This document shows positions 36,221 to 45,559 of a stretch of 64,000 nucleotides of DNA, in pieces (positions within the stretch are counted from its first letter, which is position 1; each line of letters begins with the position of its first letter). Where the stretch lies: NCBI GenBank assembly GCA_963678485.1, contig OY782882.1, positions 4,526,001 through 4,590,000 of the forward strand, written 5' to 3'. Made by a program: the position numbers and the translations under genes. A model generated the notes under the pieces. That model ran no database searches. It was not told the DNA's origin and saw only the letters and a list, made by a program, of their open reading frames with translations. Source of the stretch: CALGYY01 sp963678485 (GTDB lineage: Bacteria; Bacteroidota; Bacteroidia; Bacteroidales; CAIWKO01).

Positions 36221-36346
36221 CACCCACGTCAATTTATTCATGCAAAGTTACGAAAAAGCATGAATGGGTAATTAAAGGTGATTATTGCCTTGAACTGGAT
36301 GTTCTTCCAGCTTTTCGATTAGAAACTAAACCAAAACACAAATACT

Positions 36347-37489
36347 ATGATTGATTTTACATTAGATGCGAAACTTTCCGGCATTGTTGAAAAGTACCGC
36401 GATTTCACATCACGTTGGATTATCCCAAACCGTCTTAAATACGACGAACTTGCTGAGTTTCCATGGGAAGTAGTGAAGGCTGCATATAAAGAAGGACTCA
36501 TGAACGGACAGGTTCCTGTCCAATATGGTGGAAGCGGGTTTAACCTTGTTGAATCCACCCTTGCCTCGATTGAATTGGGCTATGGTTGTATAGGAATGGG
36601 CATCTGTATCGATGCAAATACTCTTGCATTAACACCACTGATTCTTTCCGGAACCGATGAACAGAAAAGCAAGTTTTTCGGAATTATAAACGAAAAGCAA
36701 GGAGTTGCTGCATATTGCCTCACTGAGCCTAATGCTGGTTCTGATGTTGCGAACATTAAATCATCTGCAATATTAAATGGCGATAAATATATTTTGAACG
36801 GACACAAACGTTTCATCACCAATGCTGAAGTAGCTGAATTCTTTACTGTTTTTGCACTCACCAATCCCGAAAAGGGCGCCCGCAGTCTCACCGCTTTTAT
36901 AGTTCCGGCAAATAGTCCGGGAATTGAGATTAAACCACATCTTCAGAAAATGGGACAGCGCGCCTCCGTGCAAAACGAGATTATTTTTACTGATGTTGAA
37001 GTGCCAGCCTTCAATAAGCTGGGCGAGGAGGGACAAGGGTTTCTGATAGCCATGAAAACATTCGACAGGACGCGCACTGGTGTTGCCGGACTAAGTGTTG
37101 GTTGTGCCCGTGCAGCCTATGATATCTCGCGCGAATGGGCTAAGAACCGCATACAGTTTGGATCTCCGGTCACTGCATTGCAAGGGGTTTCGTTTATGCT
37201 GGCTGATATGGCCACCTCCGTGGAAACCGCGTACTTGCTCACCATGCGTGCTTGCCAAAGCTACGATAGTGGTGAGAAGGAATCATCCAAATTATCTGCA
37301 ATGTCGAAAATGTATGCTTCAGATGTGGCCATGAAAGTCACAACCGATGCAGTGCAGGTCATGGCGGGCGATGGCTATTCACGCGACTTTCACGTTGAGA
37401 AGATGATGCGTGATGCCAAACTCTGCCAAATCTACGAAGGAACTAATCAGGTTCAGCGCGTTGTAATTTCTAAAAGCATTCTGAAGTAG
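36347..37489 (+). CDS. Acyl-CoA dehydrogenase
   Basis: The 380-residue FAD enzyme oxidises acyl-CoA to enoyl-CoA. Visible family elements are YGCIGMGICIDANTLA, AAYCLTEPNAGSDVANIKSSA (FAD/substrate loop), LNGHKRFITNAEVAEFF, FDRTRTGVAGLSVGCARAA, and the C-terminal QVMAGDGYSRDFHVEKMMRD and IYEGTNQVQRVVISK with the catalytic Glu in YEGT. Chain-length preference cannot be read. Confidence 0.93.
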   Translation: MIDFTLDAKLSGIVEKYRDFTSRWIIPNRLKYDELAEFPWEVVKAAYKEGLMNGQVPVQYGGSGFNLVESTLASIELGYGCIGMGICIDANTLALTPLILSGTDEQKSKFFGIINEKQGVAAYCLTEPNAGSDVANIKSSAILNGDKYILNGHKRFITNAEVAEFFTVFALTNPEKGARSLTAFIVPANSPGIEIKPHLQKMGQRASVQNEIIFTDVEVPAFNKLGEEGQGFLIAMKTFDRTRTGVAGLSVGCARAAYDISREWAKNRIQFGSPVTALQGVSFMLADMATSVETAYLLTMRACQSYDSGEKESSKLSAMSKMYASDVAMKVTTDAVQVMAGDGYSRDFHVEKMMRDAKLCQIYEGTNQVQRVVISKSILK

Positions 37490-37688
37490 GCCATCTCTGG
37501 ACAGTGAAGAGTGAATAATGGGGGAGATGCAATGCGCATTATTAAGCACTCATGATTAAAATCAAGAGCGACAATAATACGTTGGTCTTCTAAAATTGTT
37601 TTTAGATTTAAAAAATCACATCAATTCCACATAAGCCAAGATTAGCCAATGCTATTGAGGCAGGAAACTCTTCACTGTTCGCTTCACA

Positions 37689-40238
37689 CTATTCAGCGCT
37701 TTTTTTCTTCTCTTTATGCGCCTTTGCGTGAACAACATTCACCGTCATATCCTGCTTATCCTCGTTGAAGTCAACAAGAATGGTATCACCATCTTTAAGA
37801 CCTGATTTAATGATTTCTTCAGCAAGATTATCTTCTATATATTTTTGAATGGCGCGTTTGAGCGGACGGGCACCAAAGTTAGGATCCCAGCCTTTTTCGA
37901 TGATAAACTCCTTAGCTTTTACGCTCACTTCAAGCTTATAACCAAGTTCGCTTACGCGTTTGTATAATTGAATGAGTTCAATGTCGATGATACGATGAAT
38001 ATCTTCGCGATGAATATCTTCAAAGATAATGACATCATCAATACGATTCAGAAACTCAGGAGCAAAGGATTTTCGGAGTGCATTTTCGATAACACTTTTC
38101 GCATAACCAGATTTGTTACTTTCCTTAGCGGCAGTCTGAAAGCCAACACCAGCGCCGAATTCCTTCAGCTGGCGCGAACCAATATTGGAAGTCATTATAA
38201 TGATCGTATTCTTGAAATCGATTTTTCGGCCGAAGCTATCGGTAAGCTGACCATCATCGAGAACCTGCAGCAGTAAGTGGAATACATCAGGGTGAGCTTT
38301 TTCGATTTCATCCAGCAAAACAACAGAGTAAGGTTTACGTCTTACTTTTTCGGTAAGTTGTCCGCCTTCTTCATAACCTACATATCCCGGAGGAGCTCCA
38401 ATGAGGCGTGATACAGCAAATTTTTCCATGTACTCACTCATGTCGATACGAATCATGGCCTCATCAGAATCAAAAAGGTATTTTGAAAGAACCTTTGCGA
38501 GATATGTTTTACCAACGCCCGTAGGACCTAGGAAAATAAAGGTACCGATTGGCTTGTTTGGATCTTTAAGTCCTGCACGGTTACGGCGAATGGCTTTAGT
38601 GACTTTTTTAATGGCGTCGTCCTGGCCAATTACCATTCCCTGAAGCTCGTCTTCCATTTTTAAAAGACGATTACTTTCGTTTTGAGCAATTCGCTGGGTA
38701 GGCACACCGGTCATCATAGCCACTACTTCAGCTACATCTTGTTCGGTGACAGTCTCCCTGTTTTCGAGTGATTCGTTGAGCCAGTTCTTTTTGCTGCGCT
38801 CAAGTTCATCCTGCATCTTTCGCTCTTTATCGCGGAACTCAGCAGCTTCTTCATATTTCTGACTATCGATAGCTTTACGTTTAGCACCTTTTATTTCTTC
38901 GATTTCAGCTTCGATTTTCACGATGTTTTCAGGAACGTGAATATTGGTGATATGCACGCGGGCACCGCTTTCATCCAGTGCATCAATGGCCTTATCGGGA
39001 AGGCAACGGTCGCTCACATAACGTGAGGTGAGTGACACACAAGCTTTGATAGCCTCATCGCTGTAGCGAACCAGATGGTGGTTCTCGTATTTTTCTTTTA
39101 TGTTGTAAAGAATTTCAATGGTTTCTTCAGGAGTGGTCGGTTCAACCAATACCTTTTGAAACCTGCGTTCCAGCGCACCATCCTTTTCAATGTACTGACG
39201 ATATTCATCCAAGGTAGTAGCACCAATGCACTGAATTTCTCCACGGGCAAGGGCAGGTTTGAACATATTGGAGGCATCCAGAGAGCCTGAAGCGCCACCA
39301 GCACCAACGATAGTGTGGATTTCATCAATGAACAAAATCACATCATGATTTTTCTCCAACTCGTTAAGCACAGCTTTCATACGTTCTTCAAACTGTCCGC
39401 GGTATTTTGTTCCTGCAACCAGCGAAGCCAAATCTAAGGATACGATACGTTTATCAAACAATGCTCTTGATACACGACGTTGAACGATACGCAGCGCCAA
39501 ACCTTCGGCGATTGCGGACTTTCCAACACCCGCTTCACCAATAAGCACTGGATTATTCTTTTTACGGCGACTTAAAATCTGTGCAATACGTTCCAATTCC
39601 TTTTCGCGACCAACTACAGGATCGAGGCGATCTTCCTCTGCGAGACGGGTCAGGTCACGGCCAAAGTTGTCAAGCACCGGAGTTTTAGATTTTGAATCTC
39701 CCGGTTTTTTGAATTCACCGCCGATGCTGCCTTCTTCCTGATCATCACCACCGCCGCTTCCGGGTAATTCGTCACGGGGATCGAATTTAGGCTCATCATG
39801 CCCGCTGATCAGATTCCGAAGTTCACTCTTTACGTCATTATAAGTAATGCCTGTCTTTGCCAAAGTTTTGGTTACCAAATTAGCATCATCTTTTAATATC
39901 GCAAGTAACAGATGCTCAGTGCCAATCATTTCGCTTTTGAAAATTTTTGCTTCGAGATAAGTAATCTTAAGAGCACGTTCAGCCTGCTTTACTAAAGGAA
40001 TATTATCGGCAAGATGTTCTTTTTCATCGTTCGTTTTAACAGCTTTTTCGATGCTGCGACGAAGGTCTGACAAATTAACACCTAGTAATAATAATATTTT
40101 AATGGCCATTCCTTCGCCTTCGCGAATGATGCCTAAAAAGAGGTGTTCGATACCAATATAATCATTTCCCAAACGGATCGCTTCTTCGCGACTATACGTC
40201 AACACATCTTTCACTCTTTGGGAGAATTTTGCTTCCAT
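37689..40238 (-). CDS. clpC: ATP-dependent Clp protease ATP-binding subunit ClpC
   Basis: The 849-residue AAA+ unfoldase is full length. An N-domain with two Clp_N repeats (FSQRVKDVLTYSREEAIRLG, ..LKITYLEAKIFKSEMIG) is followed by AAA1 with Walker A GEAGVGKSA and Walker B VILFIDEIHTIVG. A middle UVR-type segment comes next (KYEEAAEFRDKERKMQDEL), then AAA2 with Walker A GPTGVGKTY and VLLDEIEKAHPDV. It partners ClpP in protein degradation and stress response; clpP is not in the window. A TAACTTTG box is 18 bp upstream, and it is divergent from gyrA. Confidence 0.95.
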   Translation of the reverse strand: MEAKFSQRVKDVLTYSREEAIRLGNDYIGIEHLFLGIIREGEGMAIKILLLLGVNLSDLRRSIEKAVKTNDEKEHLADNIPLVKQAERALKITYLEAKIFKSEMIGTEHLLLAILKDDANLVTKTLAKTGITYNDVKSELRNLISGHDEPKFDPRDELPGSGGGDDQEEGSIGGEFKKPGDSKSKTPVLDNFGRDLTRLAEEDRLDPVVGREKELERIAQILSRRKKNNPVLIGEAGVGKSAIAEGLALRIVQRRVSRALFDKRIVSLDLASLVAGTKYRGQFEERMKAVLNELEKNHDVILFIDEIHTIVGAGGASGSLDASNMFKPALARGEIQCIGATTLDEYRQYIEKDGALERRFQKVLVEPTTPEETIEILYNIKEKYENHHLVRYSDEAIKACVSLTSRYVSDRCLPDKAIDALDESGARVHITNIHVPENIVKIEAEIEEIKGAKRKAIDSQKYEEAAEFRDKERKMQDELERSKKNWLNESLENRETVTEQDVAEVVAMMTGVPTQRIAQNESNRLLKMEDELQGMVIGQDDAIKKVTKAIRRNRAGLKDPNKPIGTFIFLGPTGVGKTYLAKVLSKYLFDSDEAMIRIDMSEYMEKFAVSRLIGAPPGYVGYEEGGQLTEKVRRKPYSVVLLDEIEKAHPDVFHLLLQVLDDGQLTDSFGRKIDFKNTIIIMTSNIGSRQLKEFGAGVGFQTAAKESNKSGYAKSVIENALRKSFAPEFLNRIDDVIIFEDIHREDIHRIIDIELIQLYKRVSELGYKLEVSVKAKEFIIEKGWDPNFGARPLKRAIQKYIEDNLAEEIIKSGLKDGDTILVDFNEDKQDMTVNVVHAKAHKEKKKSAE

Positions 40239-40255
40239 AATATTGTATTTTTAAT

Positions 40256-40263
40256 CAAAGTTA
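40256..40263 (-). promoter_or_regulatory. -7 box for clpC
   Basis: CAAAGTTA (TAACTTTG on the minus strand), 18 bp upstream of the clpC ATG. Confidence 0.5.
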
Positions 40264-40455
40264 CGAAAAATTCCGTAATTACCAAAATTAGGCAGTTTCA
40301 GCATGCCGCAAGCATGCGGAAACACTATAATTATCAACACTTCCGTGTTTATAATAAATAATTCAAAAAAACGCTTATTATCTGCACAAAATTGCTTACT
40401 TTCGTAGGCCTTTTACATAATATTTAAGTTGCTATAAATGATTGAATTATAAATT

Positions 40456-43077
40456 ATGAATGAAGATTTGAAAATTGTCCGGGTGAACATTGAAGACCAG
40501 ATGAAAATGGCTTACATTGACTATTCAATGTCAGTTATTGTTTCCCGCGCGCTCCCGGATGTTAGAGACGGCTTAAAACCTGTGCACCGCAGGGTTTTAT
40601 ACGGAATGCACGATTTAGGTAACCTTTCCACCAGACCGCATAAAAAATCGGCCAGGATCGTAGGGGAGGTCTTAGGTAAATATCACCCTCATGGTGATAC
40701 CTCTGTGTATGATGCAATGGTACGTATGGCTCAGGAATGGTCGTTACGTTACCCGCTTATTGACGGACAGGGAAACTTCGGATCTATTGATGGTGACAGC
40801 CCTGCTGCCATGCGTTATACCGAGGCACGTCTCAAGAAAATCGCCGAGGAAATGCTCGCCGACTTAGATAAAGATACTGTTGATTTTCAGCTCAACTTTG
40901 ATGATACGTTGGAAGAACCTACAGTTCTCCCAGCTAAAATTCCTAACTTATTGGTTAACGGCACTTCAGGAATTGCAGTGGGTATGGCCACTAATATGGC
41001 CCCACACAATTTAAAAGAGGTGGTGGATGGAACCGTGGCTTATATCGACAATAACGATATTACCATTGAAGAGCTGATGAAATTTATCAAAGCTCCTGAT
41101 TTTCCAACCGGTGGCATTATATACGGTTACGAAGGAGTTAGAGATGCTTATCAGACCGGTCGCGGAAGAATTGTCATGCGTGGCGAATCCACTGTTGAAG
41201 TGGAAGGTCAACACGAAAATATTATTGTAACCTCCATTCCATATCAGGTCAACAAAGCGGAAATGATTAAAAAGACCGCTGATCTGGTTCAGGAAAAGAA
41301 AATTGAAGGCATCAATGATATACGTGACGAAAGCGATAAAAGCGGTATTCGTATCGTTTACGAATTGCGTAAAGACGCTATCACCAATGTGGTATTAAAC
41401 AAATTATACCAGCAAACACCGCTTCAAAGTTCATTTAGTGTTAACAGCATTGCCCTTGTGAAAGGTCGCCCAATGATGCTGACGCTAAAGGATATTATCA
41501 CTCATTTTGTAGAACATCGTCACGAAGTTGTAATTCGTCGTACCCGTTACGAACTGGATCAGGCACAAAAACGTGCACATATATTAGAAGGCTTACTCAT
41601 TGCGCTGGATCATATTGATGAAGTAATCAAGCTCATCCGTGAATCGCAGACTGTTGACGAAGCCCGTTCAGGTTTAATGGAACGTTTTGGCCTCTCTGAG
41701 ATTCAGGCAAGAGCCATCGTTGATATGCGTCTCCGTGCATTAGTTGGTCTGGAACGCGAAAACCTCCAGAAAGAGTACGATGAACTGATGAAACTCATTG
41801 ATTATCTGAAAAGTGTGTTGGATAGCAAGGATATGCGCATGGCCATCATACGTCAGGAATTATTAGAGATTAAAGAAAAATATGGTGACGAACCTCGCAC
41901 CGAGATCGTTTATGCGGCCAGTGATTTCCGCATCGAAGACACCATTGCCAATGAAGAAGTGGTGATAACCATTTCTCATATGGGATATATCAAACGTACC
42001 TTATTATCTGAATACAGGGTACAGAACAGGGGAGGACGTGGTTCCCGAGGCAGCGATATCCGTGATGAGGATTTCGTTGAATACCTGTTTGTAGCGACTA
42101 TGCACGATTATATGATCTTCTTCACTGAGAGGGGACGCTGCTTCTGGCTGCGCGTATTTGAAATTCCTGAAGGAACAAAGATCTCTAAAGGCCGCGCCAT
42201 TCAAAACCTGATTAATATTCCAGCGGATGATAAAGTGAAGGCTTTCCTTAATGTGAAAGATCTTACTAATAAGGAATACACTTCAAAAACCTATATTATC
42301 CTTTGCACACGTAAGGGTGTTATCAAGAAAACCACTCTTGATGCATATACAAGACCACGTCAGAACGGTATCAACGCCATCACCATCCGCGAGGGAGATG
42401 AATTGCTGCAAGCAAGACTGACTGATGGAAAGAGCGAAGTAATTATGGCACTGCTTTCCGGAAGGGCTATTCGTTTTAACGAAGAAAAGGCTAGGCCAAT
42501 GGGACGTAATGCCGCCGGTGTTCGTGGTATCCGTTTACGCGACGAAAAGGACGAGGTCGTAGGAATGGTCTGCATTTCGGGTACCGAATCAGAAATTTTG
42601 GTTGTTTCCGAAAATGGATATGGAAAACGTTCTAAAGTTGACGATTACCGTGTTACAAACCGTGGTGGAAAAGGTGTAAAAACCATGAACATCACCGAAA
42701 AGACGGGTGCGCTGATTTCTATTCTTGATGTTACCGACAATGATGACCTAATGATTATCAATAAATCGGGTATTCTTATTCGCATCGCTGTAAGTGACCT
42801 GAGAGTCATGGGTCGTGCAACACAGGGTGTACGCCTAATTAACCTTAAGGATGATACCATTGCTGCTGTTACCAAGGTTGGTAAAAGTGCCGATGAAGAA
42901 CCTGACGAAGAGCGAGTTTCTGATAAAGAATATCTTGCATCGATGGAAGTTGACGATAGTGTTGTAATCGAAGACGAAGAATTGGAAGAAGAAGACGATG
43001 ATGTTGCTGAAGATGAAGAGGTTGATGGCGAAGAGCCCGAAGCCAAAGAAGATGACGACGACGATGATTCCAAATAA
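40456..43077 (+). CDS. gyrA: DNA gyrase subunit A
   Basis: The 873-residue protein is the breakage-reunion subunit of gyrase. Active-site Tyr121 lies in AAMRYTEARL. The quinolone-determining region reads YHPHGDTSVYDAMVRMAQ, with Thr at the position of E. coli Ser83 and Asp at the Asp87 equivalent, a common susceptible-type pattern. The C-terminal pinwheel includes the GyrA box NRGGRGSRGSD (residues 524-534 approximately). A long acidic tail (about 60 residues, largely Asp/Glu) ends the protein. It is divergent from clpC. Confidence 0.97.
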   Translation: MNEDLKIVRVNIEDQMKMAYIDYSMSVIVSRALPDVRDGLKPVHRRVLYGMHDLGNLSTRPHKKSARIVGEVLGKYHPHGDTSVYDAMVRMAQEWSLRYPLIDGQGNFGSIDGDSPAAMRYTEARLKKIAEEMLADLDKDTVDFQLNFDDTLEEPTVLPAKIPNLLVNGTSGIAVGMATNMAPHNLKEVVDGTVAYIDNNDITIEELMKFIKAPDFPTGGIIYGYEGVRDAYQTGRGRIVMRGESTVEVEGQHENIIVTSIPYQVNKAEMIKKTADLVQEKKIEGINDIRDESDKSGIRIVYELRKDAITNVVLNKLYQQTPLQSSFSVNSIALVKGRPMMLTLKDIITHFVEHRHEVVIRRTRYELDQAQKRAHILEGLLIALDHIDEVIKLIRESQTVDEARSGLMERFGLSEIQARAIVDMRLRALVGLERENLQKEYDELMKLIDYLKSVLDSKDMRMAIIRQELLEIKEKYGDEPRTEIVYAASDFRIEDTIANEEVVITISHMGYIKRTLLSEYRVQNRGGRGSRGSDIRDEDFVEYLFVATMHDYMIFFTERGRCFWLRVFEIPEGTKISKGRAIQNLINIPADDKVKAFLNVKDLTNKEYTSKTYIILCTRKGVIKKTTLDAYTRPRQNGINAITIREGDELLQARLTDGKSEVIMALLSGRAIRFNEEKARPMGRNAAGVRGIRLRDEKDEVVGMVCISGTESEILVVSENGYGKRSKVDDYRVTNRGGKGVKTMNITEKTGALISILDVTDNDDLMIINKSGILIRIAVSDLRVMGRATQGVRLINLKDDTIAAVTKVGKSADEEPDEERVSDKEYLASMEVDDSVVIEDEELEEEDDDVAEDEEVDGEEPEAKEDDDDDDSK

Positions 43078-43140
43078 GGCAGGGTAGAAGTCAATGGTAA
43101 AAATAAATATAGATTAACATTACATACTTTTGGCAAAGCG

Positions 43141-43170
43141 TTTGTAAAACCGGAATAATTCCTATTTTTG
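43141..43170 (+). promoter_or_regulatory. Bacteroidota-type promoter for TPR protein gene
   Basis: A -33 TTTG at 43141-43144 is separated by 18 bp from a -7 TATTTTTG at 43163-43170. This is the best full promoter match in the window, 66 bp upstream of the ATG. Confidence 0.6.
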
Positions 43171-43235
43171 CTGGTTTTCAAACAATAATAAAGACCAGAA
43201 ATTACCAAAATTCAATAACTAAAAAATAACTTTTT

Positions 43236-44387
43236 ATGAAAAAATTTGCGTTCATTATCGTGGCATGCCTGATGGTCACGGGGGCAACAGCGCAAAATGC
43301 TGTGCTTGTCAGTGCGTTCAACTATTTCAAGAGCGGCACCCTCGACAAAGCCAAAACAAATATCGACCTGGCATCAGCCAACGATCAGACTAAAGGATTG
43401 GCAAAATGCTGGTTCTATCGTGGGAATATCTACCTGAGTATCTATTTGAACCCCAAATACAAGGCTCTTGACACCAATGCTCTGCAAGTTGCTTATGATT
43501 CATATCAAAAAGCGATTGAGATTGACAAAGAAGTGATGAACGAAGCCATTAACCCGCCAAGTCCAATTATTGGTCTTTATGTAGTTGGTGAACAGTACTA
43601 TAATCAGGGTGTTGACCTTTACAATAAGCGCTCATACATTAGTGCAATGGATAAATTCGAAATGACACGTAAAATCAACAGCGGATTCGGACTTAAAGAT
43701 ACCATTGCTACTTACAATGCAGCATTGTGTGCTATTCAGTTAAAGGACGACAAGAAAGCAAAGGCTTTATTGGAAGATCTTGCTAAAAACCAATATCACG
43801 AAGCTTTAGTTTACAGTTCATTATCAAATATTTACAAGAACGAAGGCGACAGCACCAAAGCAATGTCTGCTATTCAAAAAGGTCGTAAGCTGATGGGAGA
43901 TGATCTCACCTTGATTATTGCTGAATGCAATATTTATCTTGCACAGGGCAAAGGTGAAGCAGCTCAGAATCTATTAAACATCGCAGTTGAGAAAGATCCT
44001 AAGAATCCGATGTTGCATTATGCTATTGGTGTTAACATGGCTGAATTTGGCAGGTTTGAAGAAGCTGAGAAATCATACAATAAAGCTATTGAGCTAAAAC
44101 CTGATTATTTTGACGCTATTTACAATCTGGGAGCATTATATGTGAACTCAGCAGCAAGCATTATGGAAGAGGCTAATAAGTTGCCGATGGAAGACACTGA
44201 AGGTTACAATAAACTTAAAGTGAAAGCTGATGATTTATTAAATAAGGCAATTCCTGTGTTGGAAAAAGCAGAGACATTACAGCCTAATGATCTGAACACT
44301 TTATATTCGCTGAAACAACTTTACACTCGTACCAATAATATGGAAAAGTTGAAAGCTATTGATGCAAAAATCAACAGCCTAAAATAG
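43236..44387 (+). CDS. Secreted tetratricopeptide-repeat protein
   Basis: The 383-residue protein has a signal peptide (MKKFAFIIVACLMVTGATAQ) and several TPR units: AVLVSAFNYFKSGTLDKAKTNI, AMSAIQKGRKLMGDD, MLHYAIGVNMAEFGRFEEAEKSYNKAI and YFDAIYNLGALYVNSAAS. It is presumably a periplasmic scaffold. It is the last host gene before the integrated element and is followed by a strong terminator. It converges on the dif site. Confidence 0.85.
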   Translation: MKKFAFIIVACLMVTGATAQNAVLVSAFNYFKSGTLDKAKTNIDLASANDQTKGLAKCWFYRGNIYLSIYLNPKYKALDTNALQVAYDSYQKAIEIDKEVMNEAINPPSPIIGLYVVGEQYYNQGVDLYNKRSYISAMDKFEMTRKINSGFGLKDTIATYNAALCAIQLKDDKKAKALLEDLAKNQYHEALVYSSLSNIYKNEGDSTKAMSAIQKGRKLMGDDLTLIIAECNIYLAQGKGEAAQNLLNIAVEKDPKNPMLHYAIGVNMAEFGRFEEAEKSYNKAIELKPDYFDAIYNLGALYVNSAASIMEEANKLPMEDTEGYNKLKVKADDLLNKAIPVLEKAETLQPNDLNTLYSLKQLYTRTNNMEKLKAIDAKINSLK

Positions 44388-44420
44388 GTAAGAGGTTAGA
44401 ACGAATAAGTAATAATGTGG

Positions 44421-44456
44421 AGAGCTTTCCTTAACGGGAAGCTCTTTTTTTTTTGT
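44421..44456 (+). terminator. Intrinsic terminator after TPR gene
   Basis: Stem AGAGCTTtCC/GGgAAGCTCT with a five-base loop, followed by ten T. Confidence 0.85.
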
Positions 44457-44518
44457 GATAATTGCTAATGACAGGAGGAGGATTATTCTAATATGTAATG
44501 AATGTTTTGAAAATTGCA

Positions 44519-44546
44519 ATTTAACATAATATTAATTATAAGACAA
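44519..44546 (-). other. dif: dif-type XerCD site (left end of element, attL)
   Basis: On the minus strand the 28 bp read XerC arm TTGTCTTATAA, central hexamer TTAATA, XerD arm TTATGTTAAAT. The XerD arm is identical to that of E. coli dif, and the 11-6-11 layout is canonical. It lies between convergent host genes if the element is removed. The XerD arm is on the chromosome side and the XerC arm on the element side. The last 19 bp (44528-44546) recur exactly at the right end. Confidence 0.85.
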
Positions 44547-44598
44547 ACGAATTTTATCTATTATTGCATATCAATTAGTTACAAAAGCATTTTTTAAC

Positions 44599-45159
44599 AT
44601 GGGAACACAAATAAAAATAAAAACCCTTTGGAGGCCTGACAAATCAAGCTATTTAACCATTAATAGAAAGTACCGGGTGATCCTTGGAAACGGGCTAACT
44701 ATCGCATTTACACAGGAAGTAAAAGCAAAAGCATTTTTAGCCCAAACTAATCGGTTTCTTAACGACCGGGTGATTGAAATAAACATGATTTACATAGAAA
44801 TATGGACACAGTACCGGCGTCTGTACATCGTTTTCTTTGATTTGCTTGATAGTGATAAGTTTAGAACGTATAACGCGGAAATTGATAAGCGGCTAACAAT
44901 GATGATACGACGTTCTGACTGGTACACTGGGAATGTTTTTACTTTCCGCTGGTTTGATCAGATCTTAACCTTACTGCAGGAATTTGCTCAGATGGTTCAT
45001 AATGTACTTAAAGAAAAAAAGCGCAACTATAATACATTTGAAATGTATGTATTATTGGAGCGCTTGAGTATTATCCACAAACAAATCAATTCCTGGGGTA
45101 CGGATCTACCTGGCGGTTTTAATACGCGAAATGATAAAGATCAAGAGAATGATCAGTAG
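44599..45159 (+). CDS. Unknown protein, element left-end gene, 186 aa
   Basis: The only rightward gene in the element apart from the repressor. It sits 52 bp inside the left dif site. The protein is soluble, with a beta-rich start (MGTQIKIKTLWRPDKSSYLTI) and long helices after residue 40 rich in aromatic residues (IEIWTQYRRLYIVFFDLLD, NVFTFRWFDQILTLLQEF). No HTH, nuclease or recombinase motif is seen, in particular no R-H-R-Y set of a tyrosine recombinase. Its 3' end overlaps the convergent spanin gene by 54 bp. It could be an accessory cargo gene expressed in the lysogen. Confidence 0.6.
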   Translation: MGTQIKIKTLWRPDKSSYLTINRKYRVILGNGLTIAFTQEVKAKAFLAQTNRFLNDRVIEINMIYIEIWTQYRRLYIVFFDLLDSDKFRTYNAEIDKRLTMMIRRSDWYTGNVFTFRWFDQILTLLQEFAQMVHNVLKEKKRNYNTFEMYVLLERLSIIHKQINSWGTDLPGGFNTRNDKDQENDQ

Positions 45160-45558
45160 TAAAGAAACACCTACAAAGATCCAGGTAACATAATTCCACA
45201 AATTATGGCCGGTCTGGTTGATTATTGGTGTGTATGGTATTTTAAGCTCTCTTACAGAAGTATCACCAGGTATTTTCTGAGTAATATAAACAGAATCATT
45301 TTTATGTATGATCGTTGTAATTATTCGATCTTTAGTAATAGTAATAGTATCTGTTTTCTCATTAAGCAAATAGGCCGTATCAAAGCAAAATTCAGGCTTA
45401 ATAAAAGTGTCCAGGTACTTAATTGTATCCTGCTTCATTAATTCAGGATGATGTTTAACAAGCCTGGACAATCTTTTTTCCGGGCTGCATGATCCAAAAA
45501 AAATGCTGATCCCCATAAGGAGTACCAGCATTTTTAATAATGTTTTATTGATCTGCAT
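45106..45558 (-). CDS. Unimolecular spanin (u-spanin) candidate
   Basis: The 150-residue protein has an N-terminal lipoprotein signal with lipobox FFGSC (Cys24) and a C-terminal membrane span (about 121-144, YVTWIFVGVSLLLIILLIF) with a short basic tail. A mostly beta periplasmic region separates them (TDTITITKDRIITTIIHKND). An outer-membrane lipid anchor plus inner-membrane C-terminal anchor is the defining layout of u-spanins, which fuse the two membranes at the end of phage lysis. It is the last gene of the leftward operon, where lysis genes are expected. Confidence 0.75.
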   Translation of the reverse strand: MQINKTLLKMLVLLMGISIFFGSCSPEKRLSRLVKHHPELMKQDTIKYLDTFIKPEFCFDTAYLLNEKTDTITITKDRIITTIIHKNDSVYITQKIPGDTSVRELKIPYTPIINQTGHNLWNYVTWIFVGVSLLLIILLIFIISRIKTAR

Positions 45559-45559
45559 C

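Noticed and set aside
42645..43208. A 187-residue frame on the minus strand rich in Ser
   Set aside because: It is the antisense shadow of the acidic GAA/GAT codons at the gyrA 3' end and has no independent signals.
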